From assembly GCA_050304135.1 (NCBI GenBank), contig JBNLDC010000002.1, forward strand, positions 55,180 through 119,179: 64,000 nt of DNA. The letters are read 5' to 3'. The stretch is from JAFGNB01 sp050304135 (lineage in GTDB: Bacteria; Fibrobacterota; Chitinivibrionia; Chitinivibrionales; Chitinispirillaceae). Within the stretch, counting starts at the first letter, position 1, and each line of letters begins with the position of its first letter. Positions 9,112 to 17,060 of the stretch are shown one piece after another. The translations under genes and the position numbers were made by a program. The notes under the pieces were generated by a model, which saw nothing but the letters and a program-made list of their open reading frames with translations, did no database searches and had not been told where the DNA came from.

Positions 9112-9417
9112 TCATAATTTCAACCCGATCGTTCTGTTTACCAGTTCCCGGATTCCCGGCTTACCCGGCATGCGTCCGGTCCGGTCGGGAATTTCGACAA
9201 TAAGCGGAAATGTCTGTGTGAAGATGTATTTGTCAACAGCCTCCCGGATCATGTCGGCGACTGCTTCGGTGATGATGATAATGCCTGTTTCCTTGTTGGC
9301 TATCGCTTCGTTGAAAGCGGCTGACGCCTCCTCAGCACGTGAAACGGTTTTACCGCTCACTCCCGCCATACCGAGTCCAAGAACGGTGTCTTCATCGCCA
9401 ATGACAAAATACTCCAT
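9112..9417 (-). CDS. ntpF: A/V-type ATPase subunit F (central stalk)
   Basis: A 101-residue central-stalk subunit. It begins MEYFVIGDEDTVLGLGMAG, the conserved Rossmann-like start of F subunits, and has the ITEAVADMI helix. Its start codon overlaps the stop of the K gene as TGATG, so the two are probably coupled. F normally sits on subunit D, the rotor shaft, which is not encoded in this window. The C-terminus (IRELVNRTIGLKL) is basic. Confidence 0.92.
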   Translation of the reverse strand: MEYFVIGDEDTVLGLGMAGVSGKTVSRAEEASAAFNEAIANKETGIIIITEAVADMIREAVDKYIFTQTFPLIVEIPDRTGRMPGKPGIRELVNRTIGLKL

Positions 9418-9797
9418 CAGACTTTTCCCAGAATCAGAAGTCCCATGATAAAACCGAATACAACCAGACCTTCGGCAAGTGCTACAAAGATAAGTGCCTG
9501 TCCTGCAATCTCCGGTTTTTCTGCAACAGCTCCCATAGCCGCGGCTCCCACATTCGAAATCGCAAGGCCGGCACCTATCGCGCCAAGACCGAAAGCGATT
9601 GCAGCCGCAATAAACCCCCACTTCGCAGCAGATGCATTGCCTTCATTTGCTGCCGAACTTTGAACGTATGCAGGTTCATCGTGGGATTGTGCAACGGCTT
9701 CGTAGGTGAAAATCGTTCCCGAGATGGCAAGTACCGAAAAGAGTCCGATAATGCTCTGAGTAATCCGTCGTCGCAGTTTCCCGGTCGGGTGCTCCAT
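9417..9797 (-). CDS. ntpK: A/V-type ATPase subunit K (proteolipid c-ring subunit)
   Basis: A 126-residue c-ring subunit. The chain has a basic N-terminus, a first hydrophobic segment (~13-35) that looks like a signal peptide as in the Thermus homologue, and then one two-helix hairpin (~58-92 and ~100-124). The ion-binding carboxylate is Glu109 in VALAEGLVVFG; the loop is AEKPE. This is a single hairpin, as in archaeal and Thermus-type c subunits, not the four-helix double hairpin of Enterococcus NtpK. The sequence around Glu109 lacks the Gln/Ser/Thr ligands common in sodium types, so protons are the likelier coupling ion, but this is inference. Confidence 0.93.
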   Translation of the reverse strand: MEHPTGKLRRRITQSIIGLFSVLAISGTIFTYEAVAQSHDEPAYVQSSAANEGNASAAKWGFIAAAIAFGLGAIGAGLAISNVGAAAMGAVAEKPEIAGQALIFVALAEGLVVFGFIMGLLILGKV

Positions 9798-9814
9798 ACA
9801 ACCTCCTTTGATTG

Positions 9815-11851
9815 TTACGGTTCTTTCAGGCGTACCGGTTGATAGCGACTGCCGGTGCCGTGGAAGAATTTGGTGAAAAATTCATAGTAATTCAAACGCA
9901 ATGACTGAATACCTGCTGAGAGACCTTCAAGAACGATAACCATGATGTTTCCGGCGATTATGAGCAGCACCGCGGCGATCGACGCGGCGATACCGGGCCT
10001 GGGACCGCGTACCATATCGGCCATGGTGAAGAATGCGACCATCAGGCTGACGTGCGCAATGCCCAGCCCGGCAACACGCATGAACGAGAGCGTGTTGGAG
10101 AGATAGCCACCGAAGACTTCGAGCAGTTCGACAATCCACTCCATACCAAAATTGACAAGCGACATCCCCGAGAACGGTTCGTGGTGGGCGCGGGCATGAA
10201 GCGGTGCTTTGAAAAAGAGCATCAGTGCAGGCAGCAGCAGCCCGACAATCAGCACCGGGGTTCCCGGCAGGCCTTTGTAGTCGTGACTGATGAGGTACGA
10301 GGCGCAATAAATGCCCCCGGCGTAAATCCAACCACCCGGAATACCTCCCTTGTCGAAGAGCAGTTCCGACCACCGACGCTTAATGCAAAGGTTTATCCAG
10401 TTGAAGAGAAGACCGCAGCCGATAACGCCGATACCGAATTTAACGGTGATTCCGAGAATATCATAAATCGATGAAATTCCCACCGAGGGGCGTGCATGCC
10501 CGGTGATGATCCCATGGAAATCAAACCAGAGTGGCTTGATAATTGAATAGCCGAAGACCGATCCGAACAGCGCACCGAACACAACCGAAGCACCTCCACA
10601 CCAGATCAGGAGGGTTGCAAGACGACGCAGTCCGGTCTGATTCTGCTTTTTCATGAAAATCGTTCCGGCGATACCACCTGCCATGAGGAGCGCTCCCTGA
10701 CCGATATCGGCGAACATAAGTCCGAACATTACCAGATAGGTAAAAACGACAAAAGGCGTCGGGTCGATGGTGCCGTATTCGGGAATGCCGAAATTTGACA
10801 CGAGCATCTCGAATGGAGCGAAGAGTTTCGGATTGTCGAATTTTACCGGTGCTTCCTGTCGCTGCTCCTGCAGGTCGCTGGAATGATCGGGGGAGAGCCA
10901 TTCGATATGACAGCGTCCGCCGGTGGTACTGGTGAGCAGTTCCGAGATAGTCTGGCGCTGCGAAGAGGGGACCCATCCTGAAAAAAGCACGGTACGGGAG
11001 GTCTGTTTGAATGCGGATCTGATGCGCAGTCTGAGTTCGTCGATACGGAGCGCGGTCCAGTGGCCACTCAGGAGTGTTTTCTTTCCGGTAACAATCGAAT
11101 GTCCCTGCTCCAGTAGTTTCTGCTGTTCCTGTTTCAGTGCAGTGAGTTTTTCGTTGATGGCAGTACGGATGTCGTTGCCGGTTCCTTTAAGTTCTGTGGA
11201 GAGTTCCAAAGGTTCCCAGCCGTTTTCAGCCAGCAGCGAGGTTACCTGGTTTTTATCCCGTTTCATGGAGATAACGATCAGATGGGTACGTTTTCCGACG
11301 TCTCCGAGCTGCTGAATGACTGAAGGGTGCTGCTGCAGCTGTTCCTGCAGCGAGGCTATTCCCGATGCAGGTATCGAACCGATCTGCATGGTGACATACG
11401 AGTAATGGGAGTTGAGCGACGCGGGGGAAAAATCCGGTCCGTAAAGACCGATCTGACGGCTGATCTCCTCGTATTTAAGGATGTCGGTTTGAAGAAGCCG
11501 CTGCCGGTCACGTACTTTCTGCAGGTCAACGGCTATCCCGTCTAGCTCCCGGTTGATTGCATCAGGATCAGAGGGGGGGGAGGCGGCCGTGTCGGTTTCT
11601 GGAGGAATCGTCGGGACGATACCAACCGTATCAAGAAACTGTTCAATACGTTTTCGGGTCTCATTAATGCGGATGGCGCTCTCCGCAGGAAGAGGTACAT
11701 CGTGAAGCCCTGCTCCTGAGGTACCAACCGGGAAATCATGAGAAGCGATAAACTGCACGGCTCCCGACATCAGCAGTGCCTCGGTTACCTTCTCGGCATC
11801 GCGTCCGATTACGATCGCGAAGAGTCGCAGCATGGGTTCGGTGAACATCAC
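9815..11851 (-). CDS. ntpI: A/V-type ATPase subunit I (membrane stator, a-subunit)
   Basis: A 678-residue stator subunit. The N-terminal ~330 residues form the cytoplasmic dumbbell with coiled-coil stretches. The C-terminal half has about seven to eight membrane helices, with family blocks FGLMFADIGQGALLM and LSFMRVAGLGIAHVSLM, which carry the Arg of the ion path. The coding strand has a run of eight C (plus-strand G8 at 11573-11580) in a Pro/Ser linker around residues 85-95. It overlaps the C gene by four bases and is followed 17 bases later by K. Confidence 0.95.
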   Translation of the reverse strand: MMFTEPMLRLFAIVIGRDAEKVTEALLMSGAVQFIASHDFPVGTSGAGLHDVPLPAESAIRINETRKRIEQFLDTVGIVPTIPPETDTAASPPSDPDAINRELDGIAVDLQKVRDRQRLLQTDILKYEEISRQIGLYGPDFSPASLNSHYSYVTMQIGSIPASGIASLQEQLQQHPSVIQQLGDVGKRTHLIVISMKRDKNQVTSLLAENGWEPLELSTELKGTGNDIRTAINEKLTALKQEQQKLLEQGHSIVTGKKTLLSGHWTALRIDELRLRIRSAFKQTSRTVLFSGWVPSSQRQTISELLTSTTGGRCHIEWLSPDHSSDLQEQRQEAPVKFDNPKLFAPFEMLVSNFGIPEYGTIDPTPFVVFTYLVMFGLMFADIGQGALLMAGGIAGTIFMKKQNQTGLRRLATLLIWCGGASVVFGALFGSVFGYSIIKPLWFDFHGIITGHARPSVGISSIYDILGITVKFGIGVIGCGLLFNWINLCIKRRWSELLFDKGGIPGGWIYAGGIYCASYLISHDYKGLPGTPVLIVGLLLPALMLFFKAPLHARAHHEPFSGMSLVNFGMEWIVELLEVFGGYLSNTLSFMRVAGLGIAHVSLMVAFFTMADMVRGPRPGIAASIAAVLLIIAGNIMVIVLEGLSAGIQSLRLNYYEFFTKFFHGTGSRYQPVRLKEP

Positions 11852-12915
11852 AGGAGGGTTGCCGTCCGTTCTCTGCTGATGTTGAAAAAACCGGCATTGA
11901 GTACCGTTCTGATCCGTCTGATTTCGAGCCGTTTCAGAATGAAATAGGCAAGGACTATTCCGATGGTAAAGGGGTGTCCGAGCATAATACGGTGCACCTC
12001 TTCGAGAGTGATCTGTTCCAGTATGTGTTCTATCATTGTCACCCGTGACGACTGATCCGGCTTCGACGATGCGGCGAGCATAGCCATGCCAGGGTAATTT
12101 TTGCTGATAATCGCCTCGAGTGACCCGGTGAGCTGCTCGGAACGGTAAATATCCTGAAGGGTCGAGCCTTTTACGGAAAACCCGCCGGGAATGATCAGAT
12201 CGGCAACCTGTTCATACGGGAGACGGTAAAAAGTCCGGAAACGGATAATCCAGCTAACATTCTGCAGATCGATTTCGATACCTACGAGACGCCGGGCGAT
12301 GAGTCGATCCCGTGAGTCGAGCGTGGTGATAGCCTCAATCAATTGGCGGTAATAATAATGATCGAGTGCGGCAGAGAGCGGGAAGAGTGACTGATGCTGT
12401 TCCACCGCGGGGGCAGCTTTTCGGATAATGGCTGCGTAGGGGGTTGCAGCGAGCGCGGTTGCCGCATCATCGAGCGAAACACTGTTAATGACAGTCTCGT
12501 AGGGGATATCTGAAATAATTCGGTCGCGCATAAGATAATGCACCGCATCATCAATCGAACGCTTGCGGAATACATGATCAAAGAAGAGGCGGAGTGCGTT
12601 TTTGAGGTTTTCAATTTCGTAACCTGCGGCGAACGCCCTTACAACCGGGACTGCCTGAGCCGGGAGAAACGGTTCGAGCTCTCTGAACAGTCCGGCTTCC
12701 CGTTTATACAGCGACAACTCCACCAGTTTAAGATCACCTGTCTGCTCGTATACGGTGGCCAGTTCAGAAAATGACGTACCGCGGAGCAGCTGGAGCATTT
12801 CGGCAGTGGTCCGGCATTTGATGAGTGACGAAAAAAAATCATCGGATAGAATATTACTGATACGAGCGCGAAGCTTTGCGTTGACAAGTGCGTATCTGCT
12901 GACGTCTGCGATCAT
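11848..12915 (-). CDS. ntpC: A/V-type ATPase subunit C (d-type, rotor-ring adaptor)
   Basis: A 355-residue all-helical subunit that caps the c-ring and receives the central stalk. It has the conserved start YALVNAKLRARISNIL, the AAGYEIENLKNALRLFF block, and ERRLIGIEIDLQNVSWI-like text (LVGIEIDLQNVSWIIRFR). Near the end, GHPFTIGIVLAYFILKRLEIRRIR is diagnostic. In most A/V operons C follows E; here it comes before I, an unusual position. Its stop overlaps the start of the I gene. Confidence 0.93.
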   Translation of the reverse strand: MIADVSRYALVNAKLRARISNILSDDFFSSLIKCRTTAEMLQLLRGTSFSELATVYEQTGDLKLVELSLYKREAGLFRELEPFLPAQAVPVVRAFAAGYEIENLKNALRLFFDHVFRKRSIDDAVHYLMRDRIISDIPYETVINSVSLDDAATALAATPYAAIIRKAAPAVEQHQSLFPLSAALDHYYYRQLIEAITTLDSRDRLIARRLVGIEIDLQNVSWIIRFRTFYRLPYEQVADLIIPGGFSVKGSTLQDIYRSEQLTGSLEAIISKNYPGMAMLAASSKPDQSSRVTMIEHILEQITLEEVHRIMLGHPFTIGIVLAYFILKRLEIRRIRTVLNAGFFNISRERTATLL

Positions 12916-12921
12916 CGGCAG

Positions 12922-13245
12922 TTACCGCCGCTGCTCTGAGGAGGTAATAAGAGAAACAATTTCGCTGACCAGGGTATCGAGAGCGGCATGGTTGCATTCA
13001 CGAAGCTCCTGCTGCTGTTTTCTGAATTCAGCAAAGGCAGTTTCACGTGACCGCTGAGCCTCTTCACGGGCAGCTGTTACTGCGGATCTGAGGTGTTCCT
13101 GTGCCTGCTCCACTGCTGCGGATACCAGTGCGGCGGCTTCTTTTTCGCTTTCCTGCCGAATACGTGCCGCTTCCTGTCGGGCCTCGTCCAGAAGAACGTC
13201 GACCTTTTTTTCCGCGGTGAGAATTTCGTCAACCACCTCTTTCAT
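12922..13245 (-). CDS. A/V-type ATPase subunit G/H-like (peripheral stalk), first gene of the operon
   Basis: A 107-residue, mostly helical, highly charged protein (EKKVDVLLDEARQEAARIRQ and similar heptads over residues 5-90). This matches the G/H subunit, which forms the peripheral stalk with E. The start at 13245 (MKEVVDEIL) is preceded by GGAG about nine bases upstream; the 20 in-frame residues before it are not supported. As first gene, it sets the operon's 5' end. No clear promoter was found in the AT-rich sequence upstream, although TATATTATAGG on the minus strand is a candidate -10 region. Confidence 0.8.
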   Translation of the reverse strand: MKEVVDEILTAEKKVDVLLDEARQEAARIRQESEKEAAALVSAAVEQAQEHLRSAVTAAREEAQRSRETAFAEFRKQQQELRECNHAALDTLVSEIVSLITSSEQRR

Positions 13246-13692
13246 ATATGCTTGCTCCGGGATGGGTGGAATCACTTTCCTATAATATATGCATTGGAGC
13301 GGCACTGAGGAAAATGGAATCTGCTAGTACCATCGTTGCGAATGGTATTTTGGGGGAAATTGAAATACTCCTGTCGGAAGAAAGATGCGTGGAACTGTAA
13401 CTTTGCACCAGTAATTGTCTCATGATATATATACTCTCGATTCCATGAATATGGATCGGGATCGGCATGCCGCCAAGGTTTAATAAGCGTAAGGTGTCCG
13501 GTACTATGTACCGTTTCTGTTGTAACGCTTTCGGTATCGAAAACAACCGGAATAAATGACGATACCGATTCCGATACCGACCCCGACTCCGAAAGAAAAA
13601 CCAATGCTTTTTATTTTTAAACAGTTAATAACAGGTGGTTTCAGGGTAGTATCTTAAATCAGATTACAGAGAATTTCGGAGAACACAACCTT
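13246..13692. other. divergent intergenic region with a hexanucleotide repeat
   Basis: This 447-base region lies between the ATPase operon and aroK, which point away from each other, so it should hold both promoters. Bases 13558-13592 are a degenerate hexamer tract (CCGATA, CCGATT, CCGATA, CCGACC, CCGACT, CCGA). Minus-strand frames are open here but show no protein-like features. The aroK binding site (CGGAG) lies just before 13693. Confidence 0.55.
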
Positions 13693-14199
13693 ATGGCAGT
13701 AAAATCAAATATCGTCCTCATCGGGATGCCGGGTGTAGGGAAAAGTACTGTCGGGGTGCTTCTGGCGAAGCGGCTCTCTAAACGGTTTGTTGACACTGAT
13801 CTGGCTATACAACACCGGAAGAAACAATCGCTGCAGGATATTCTCGACACATCCGGGTATCGTGTGCTGCGCAACGTGGAGGAAGAGGTAATCAGTTCTC
13901 TCCGGGTACGCAGCACGGTGGTCGCCACCGGAGGCAGTGCGGTTTACAGTGCAAAGGCGATGATGCATCTCAAAAGCAGGGGAACCGTTATCTACCTGCA
14001 GCTGGGCATCGCTGCTATCCGAAGGAGAATCCGGAACTTTTCCACACGGGGAATCGCCAAACCTCCCACCCAGACCTGCAGTCAACTCTTTGAGGAACGT
14101 ACCCGTCTTTACAGAAAATATGCTGATCGTAAGGTCGATTGCCGTGGATTGACCGCGGAGGAGGTGTGTGACCGGATTGAGGCGTTGCTTGCGGAGTGA
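13693..14199 (+). CDS. aroK: shikimate kinase
   Basis: A 168-residue cytoplasmic enzyme that phosphorylates shikimate with ATP in aromatic amino-acid synthesis. The Walker A loop GMPGVGKST is at residues 11-19. FVDTDLAI supplies the shikimate-binding Asp, GYRVLRNVEEE the Arg, ATGGSAVY the Gly-rich shikimate loop (usually GGG, here GGS), and FSTRGIAKP the lid with its Arg. Length is typical. It is a single gene, not in an aro cluster. Its stop codon lies inside the first unit of a GTGAC octamer repeat. Confidence 0.93.
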   Translation: MAVKSNIVLIGMPGVGKSTVGVLLAKRLSKRFVDTDLAIQHRKKQSLQDILDTSGYRVLRNVEEEVISSLRVRSTVVATGGSAVYSAKAMMHLKSRGTVIYLQLGIAAIRRRIRNFSTRGIAKPPTQTCSQLFEERTRLYRKYADRKVDCRGLTAEEVCDRIEALLAE

Positions 14200-14218
14200 T
14201 TAGGTGACAGGGTGACAG
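14196..14218 (+). repeat. octamer direct repeat GTGATTAG-GTGACAGG-GTGACAG
   Basis: Three near-identical eight-base units start at the last codon of aroK. The same octamer type (GTGACTGG) occurs in the larger array at 15541-15615, on the other side of the lipoprotein gene. Bases 14219-14375 show nothing else. Confidence 0.65.
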
Positions 14219-14390
14219 ATTTCCGCTTTTCAGAAATATCCTTCAAATCAAATCGTACTATTCCGGGAATTTCCGTAGTAAAAAAAACTGGTAACATCTT
14301 CAGTGACTGTTGCATCGAATTACTGATGGTCTTTCACCTTACATTCCGTTTTATCTCTCATTGTCACCCGCAGCATGGAGGGACAACTTC

Positions 14391-15539
14391 ATGAAAAAAA
14401 ATATCGTTTCAGTGATGTGCATGTTCACGGTTGTACTGTCGTGCAGTCTGATAAATCCCACGGGGGGGGATGATACCCCTTATTCGAGGCCACCGTTACT
14501 TAGTACCGCCTCTTCCGATTGGTTCCGGGCAAGTCCTCCTGTGAGCGATGATTCAGTCTGGTACTGTCCGCCTGCCTGGAAATGGTACTGGTTTACTCCC
14601 CGGGATGCCGACAATGTTCATACGGTACAAGAGGATAAAATTTTCGTCCCGGGCTATGATGCCGAAGAACGGGCAGCTGAAGTGGGACCGAATTTGTACG
14701 CCACGGTTCTCAGACTTCATGTGCAACCGGCGCCGGAGGTTGACTCCCTAAAAGAACGTTTCAGAAATGCCTGGGCAGGGATTCAGACCCGTATTGACTG
14801 GCTGGGGTTGGATATGGATTCTGTAACGTATCTGGATTTTTACTGTAAAGTGGAAAACGGTATTTCCGGCAAAGGAAAACTGTACCTGCAATTAGGCAGA
14901 TTTTCGGAAGATATTTCACTCCATGGTGGTCCCCCTAACGGAAGACTCGACAATGAGGATACCTCTTCGGCGATTGTTTCCAGCTTTTACGATAAGAACC
15001 TTGATAGGGGGCTTGACCAGCTGCCTGATACCGCAGAATTTTACTGTATTCCCGGAAGTACCGAAGGTAATTGGGATACTCTTCGTTACGGTGATCAGCG
15101 TCTTGGTGCGGATTCACTCGATCCTTCCAGAGATAATTACAAACAATATTATTATAATCAGGGTGATCTTGACAATTACCTTTACCAGTGCGGAACGCAG
15201 CTGGATAGTCGCATCAATTCGGAAGACGCAGATCGCGATGGTACGGTGCGAACCCGTCAGGAGGAATCCTATTTCCAGATGGTCGTTGACCTGAGCGATT
15301 CTCTTTCGCCGTTTATCGATACCGGAGTAACAATCGCGGAGCCGGGAATATGGCGCAAATATCGCATTCCGATTCCTGCAGACGGCGGCAACGGGGATTT
15401 TTCTGCGGTCAACGGGCCGGAATGGTCGGATATACCTGCACTAAGGTTATTCTGGAGGAATTTTCCTGCAGATCAACTTTCGGAAGAACTCCAGCTGGTG
15501 TTGTATGATATTCGTCTTGTGCCTGAATATGAGGAATAA
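14391..15539 (+). CDS. lipoprotein with a SprA-N-like domain
   Basis: A 382-residue lipoprotein. The start at 14391 has GGAGG upstream, and the signal peptide ends in the lipobox VVLSC (Cys near 17). Residues ~150-200 (VTYLDFYCKVE, then GKLYLQLGRFSEDI and GRLDNED) resemble the block 'EFW...G.LY.nLGnisEDvl' of the SprA N-terminal repeat family, known from the type IX secretion translocon protein SprA. EDADRDGTVRTRQEESYFQM and WRKYRIPIP...WSDIPALRLFW match later parts of that repeat. Full SprA is about 2400 residues, so this is a stand-alone domain. It may be a periplasmic or surface accessory of type IX secretion, which is inference. A G8 run at 14462-14469 lies early in the coding region. Confidence 0.6.
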   Translation: MKKNIVSVMCMFTVVLSCSLINPTGGDDTPYSRPPLLSTASSDWFRASPPVSDDSVWYCPPAWKWYWFTPRDADNVHTVQEDKIFVPGYDAEERAAEVGPNLYATVLRLHVQPAPEVDSLKERFRNAWAGIQTRIDWLGLDMDSVTYLDFYCKVENGISGKGKLYLQLGRFSEDISLHGGPPNGRLDNEDTSSAIVSSFYDKNLDRGLDQLPDTAEFYCIPGSTEGNWDTLRYGDQRLGADSLDPSRDNYKQYYYNQGDLDNYLYQCGTQLDSRINSEDADRDGTVRTRQEESYFQMVVDLSDSLSPFIDTGVTIAEPGIWRKYRIPIPADGGNGDFSAVNGPEWSDIPALRLFWRNFPADQLSEELQLVLYDIRLVPEYEE

Positions 15540-15540
15540 A

Positions 15541-15615
15541 GTGACTGGGAGACTGGGTGACTGGGTGACCCCCCGCTTCTCCCCGTCTCCTTGTCCCAAT
15601 GTCCCGATGTCCCAG
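15541..15615. repeat. octamer repeat array with inverted arms
   Basis: The left arm repeats GTGACTGG / GAGACTGG / GTGACTGG with an eight-base period. The right arm repeats TTGTCCCA / ATGTCCCG / ATGTCCCA, which is the complementary type. The two can pair into an imperfect stem. It sits between the convergent lipoprotein and fliS genes and may also act as a terminator. Confidence 0.65.
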
Positions 15616-15618
15616 AAA

Positions 15619-15969
15619 TCATCCCGGATGTTTCTGTAGATAGTTGAAGGTCTGCCGCAGGGTGTTGAGCAGCGAGTACGCATTGGCAATATCTCGGTTT
15701 CCGCCGGTTTCCAGAAGACAGAAACAGTAGTCATACAGATGATACAGACTCCGTGAGGTCGCATCCGTCTCTTTGAGTGCGCGTTGGAGCATAACGAGCA
15801 TGTTCTGTGCACGGTCAAGATGGTCGCGCCTCGTCTCGTCGGACAGTTTCGCCTGACGCAGGTGCAGAGCACACTGGTCGTGCAGCATACAGATAATCCG
15901 GGCATGCGAGGCAGTTTCAATCCGCATACGCGAATAGGTGTCAATAGGGTCGGGGATCGACGCCGTCAT
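15619..15969 (-). CDS. fliS: flagellar export chaperone FliS
   Basis: A 116-residue helical protein with FliS features: DTYSRMRIETASHARIICML (the Y...A...LI.ML start), LRQAK, then the RAQNMLVMLQRAL and YHLYDYCFCLLETG helices. FliS binds the C-terminus of newly made flagellin in the cytoplasm and keeps it unfolded until export. It lies 30 bases downstream of the flagellin gene on the same strand and has AGAGG before its ATG, so both are probably read from the sigma-28 promoter. FliD, often nearby, is not in the window. Confidence 0.85.
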   Translation of the reverse strand: MTASIPDPIDTYSRMRIETASHARIICMLHDQCALHLRQAKLSDETRRDHLDRAQNMLVMLQRALKETDATSRSLYHLYDYCFCLLETGGNRDIANAYSLLNTLRQTFNYLQKHPG

Positions 15970-15999
15970 GGGAACCTCTTCTCCGGTGGTAAAAAGTTT

Positions 16000-16842
16000 T
16001 TACCCGAGTATACCCATGATGTGATTGCGGCTCATTTCATTAAACCGCTGAAACGCCGAAATCCCCCCCTCGTTGAGCAACTGCTGTCGCACCAGCTCTG
16101 CTACTCCCTGAGCCATATCCTGGTCCCGCAATACCGATTCCGCGGCCTGAGTATTCACCATTGCGTTATCAAGATTGTTGATTGCGGACGAGAACCGGTT
16201 TACGGTGGCTCCAACGGTAGCCCTCTGCTGGTTGAGACTTTGCAGTGCATTGTCGATAGCCGCAAAAGCAGTTTGAGCTCCTCCGGACGTGGCTATGTCG
16301 GTGCCTGCGATTCCCGAGGTGGCAGCTGAAAAGTCGATTTGCGGCAGGGCTATCTGGTCGCCCGCTTCCGCACCGATCTGAATCTGCGCGTTTCCGGAAG
16401 CGAGATCTGTCCCGTTGGAAGTGTTCTGACGGTTGTACTGGGTACTCTGCGCCAGACGGTCAATCTCCTGCGTCAGTGCCTGGTACTCCGAATTGAGTGA
16501 CTGGCGGTCGGTGTCGGATAAGGTGTCGTTTCTCGCCTGAATGGTCAGTTCCCGTTGCCGCTGCAGCATATTGGAGATCTCGGTGGCACCTCCATCGGTG
16601 ATGTTGAGCGCAGCCATGGCATCCTGCGCATTGCGTGAAGCCATTTTGTAACCGCGGATGTTGGTTCTGAGCGTTTCGGAAATACTCAGTCCCGCCGCAT
16701 CATCGGACGCACGGTTTATGCGCTGAGCGGTTGAGAGACGTTCAAGTATTTTCTGCAGCTGACGATTTGTTTTTTTGAGCGCGTCGGTGGTTTTTTGGGT
16801 ACCAACGGCAAATGACGGACTCCCGGTTCCTCCGATTTGCAT
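16000..16842 (-). CDS. fliC: flagellin
   Basis: A 280-residue flagellin forming the filament. The N-terminal coiled-coil D0/D1 (LQKILERLSTAQRINRASDDAAGLSISE, then NAQDAMAALNITDGG) and the C-terminal D1/D0 (INNLDNAMVNTQAAESVLRDQDMAQGVAEL, ending MGILG) are clear. The variable centre is very short, so the exposed D2/D3 part is nearly absent. The start at 16842 has GGGAGG upstream; the 14 upstream in-frame residues are not used. A close match to the sigma-28 promoter lies 48-74 bases before the start. FliS follows. The extreme C-terminus (NHIMGILG) differs from the usual xxLSLLG. Confidence 0.93.
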   Translation of the reverse strand: MQIGGTGSPSFAVGTQKTTDALKKTNRQLQKILERLSTAQRINRASDDAAGLSISETLRTNIRGYKMASRNAQDAMAALNITDGGATEISNMLQRQRELTIQARNDTLSDTDRQSLNSEYQALTQEIDRLAQSTQYNRQNTSNGTDLASGNAQIQIGAEAGDQIALPQIDFSAATSGIAGTDIATSGGAQTAFAAIDNALQSLNQQRATVGATVNRFSSAINNLDNAMVNTQAAESVLRDQDMAQGVAELVRQQLLNEGGISAFQRFNEMSRNHIMGILG

Positions 16843-16889
16843 GGAACACCTCCCTTGTGTATCGTAATTGTACAACTTCCCCAATCAAA

Positions 16890-16916
16890 TTATCGGCAGG
16901 ATTTGAAAAATCTTTA
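16890..16916 (-). promoter_or_regulatory. sigma-28 (FliA) promoter of the flagellin gene
   Basis: Read on the minus strand the site is TAAAGATT, 11 bases, GCCGATAA. The classical FliA consensus is TAAAGTTT-N11-GCCGATAA, so the -10 half is perfect and the -35 half has one mismatch (A for T). Transcription would start near 16883, giving a leader of about 40 bases before the flagellin ATG. A FliA-type sigma factor must therefore exist elsewhere in the genome. Confidence 0.88.
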
Positions 16917-17060
16917 ATGATTTTTTTAAGAAATGTGAATTTGTATCTAACAGGCGGATGGGGGATGCTAAGTCGGATTTTCGTTGCTTGTGCTGCAAAT
17001 CTCTATCTTTTATATTGTTAAACAAACACCTGAAGTATCATTCACCGTGAGGGAGTAATC

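Noticed and set aside
13272..13604. Minus-strand frame of 110 codons upstream of the ATPase operon
   Set aside because: Composition is not protein-like, it includes the hexamer repeat, and no ribosome binding site is present.
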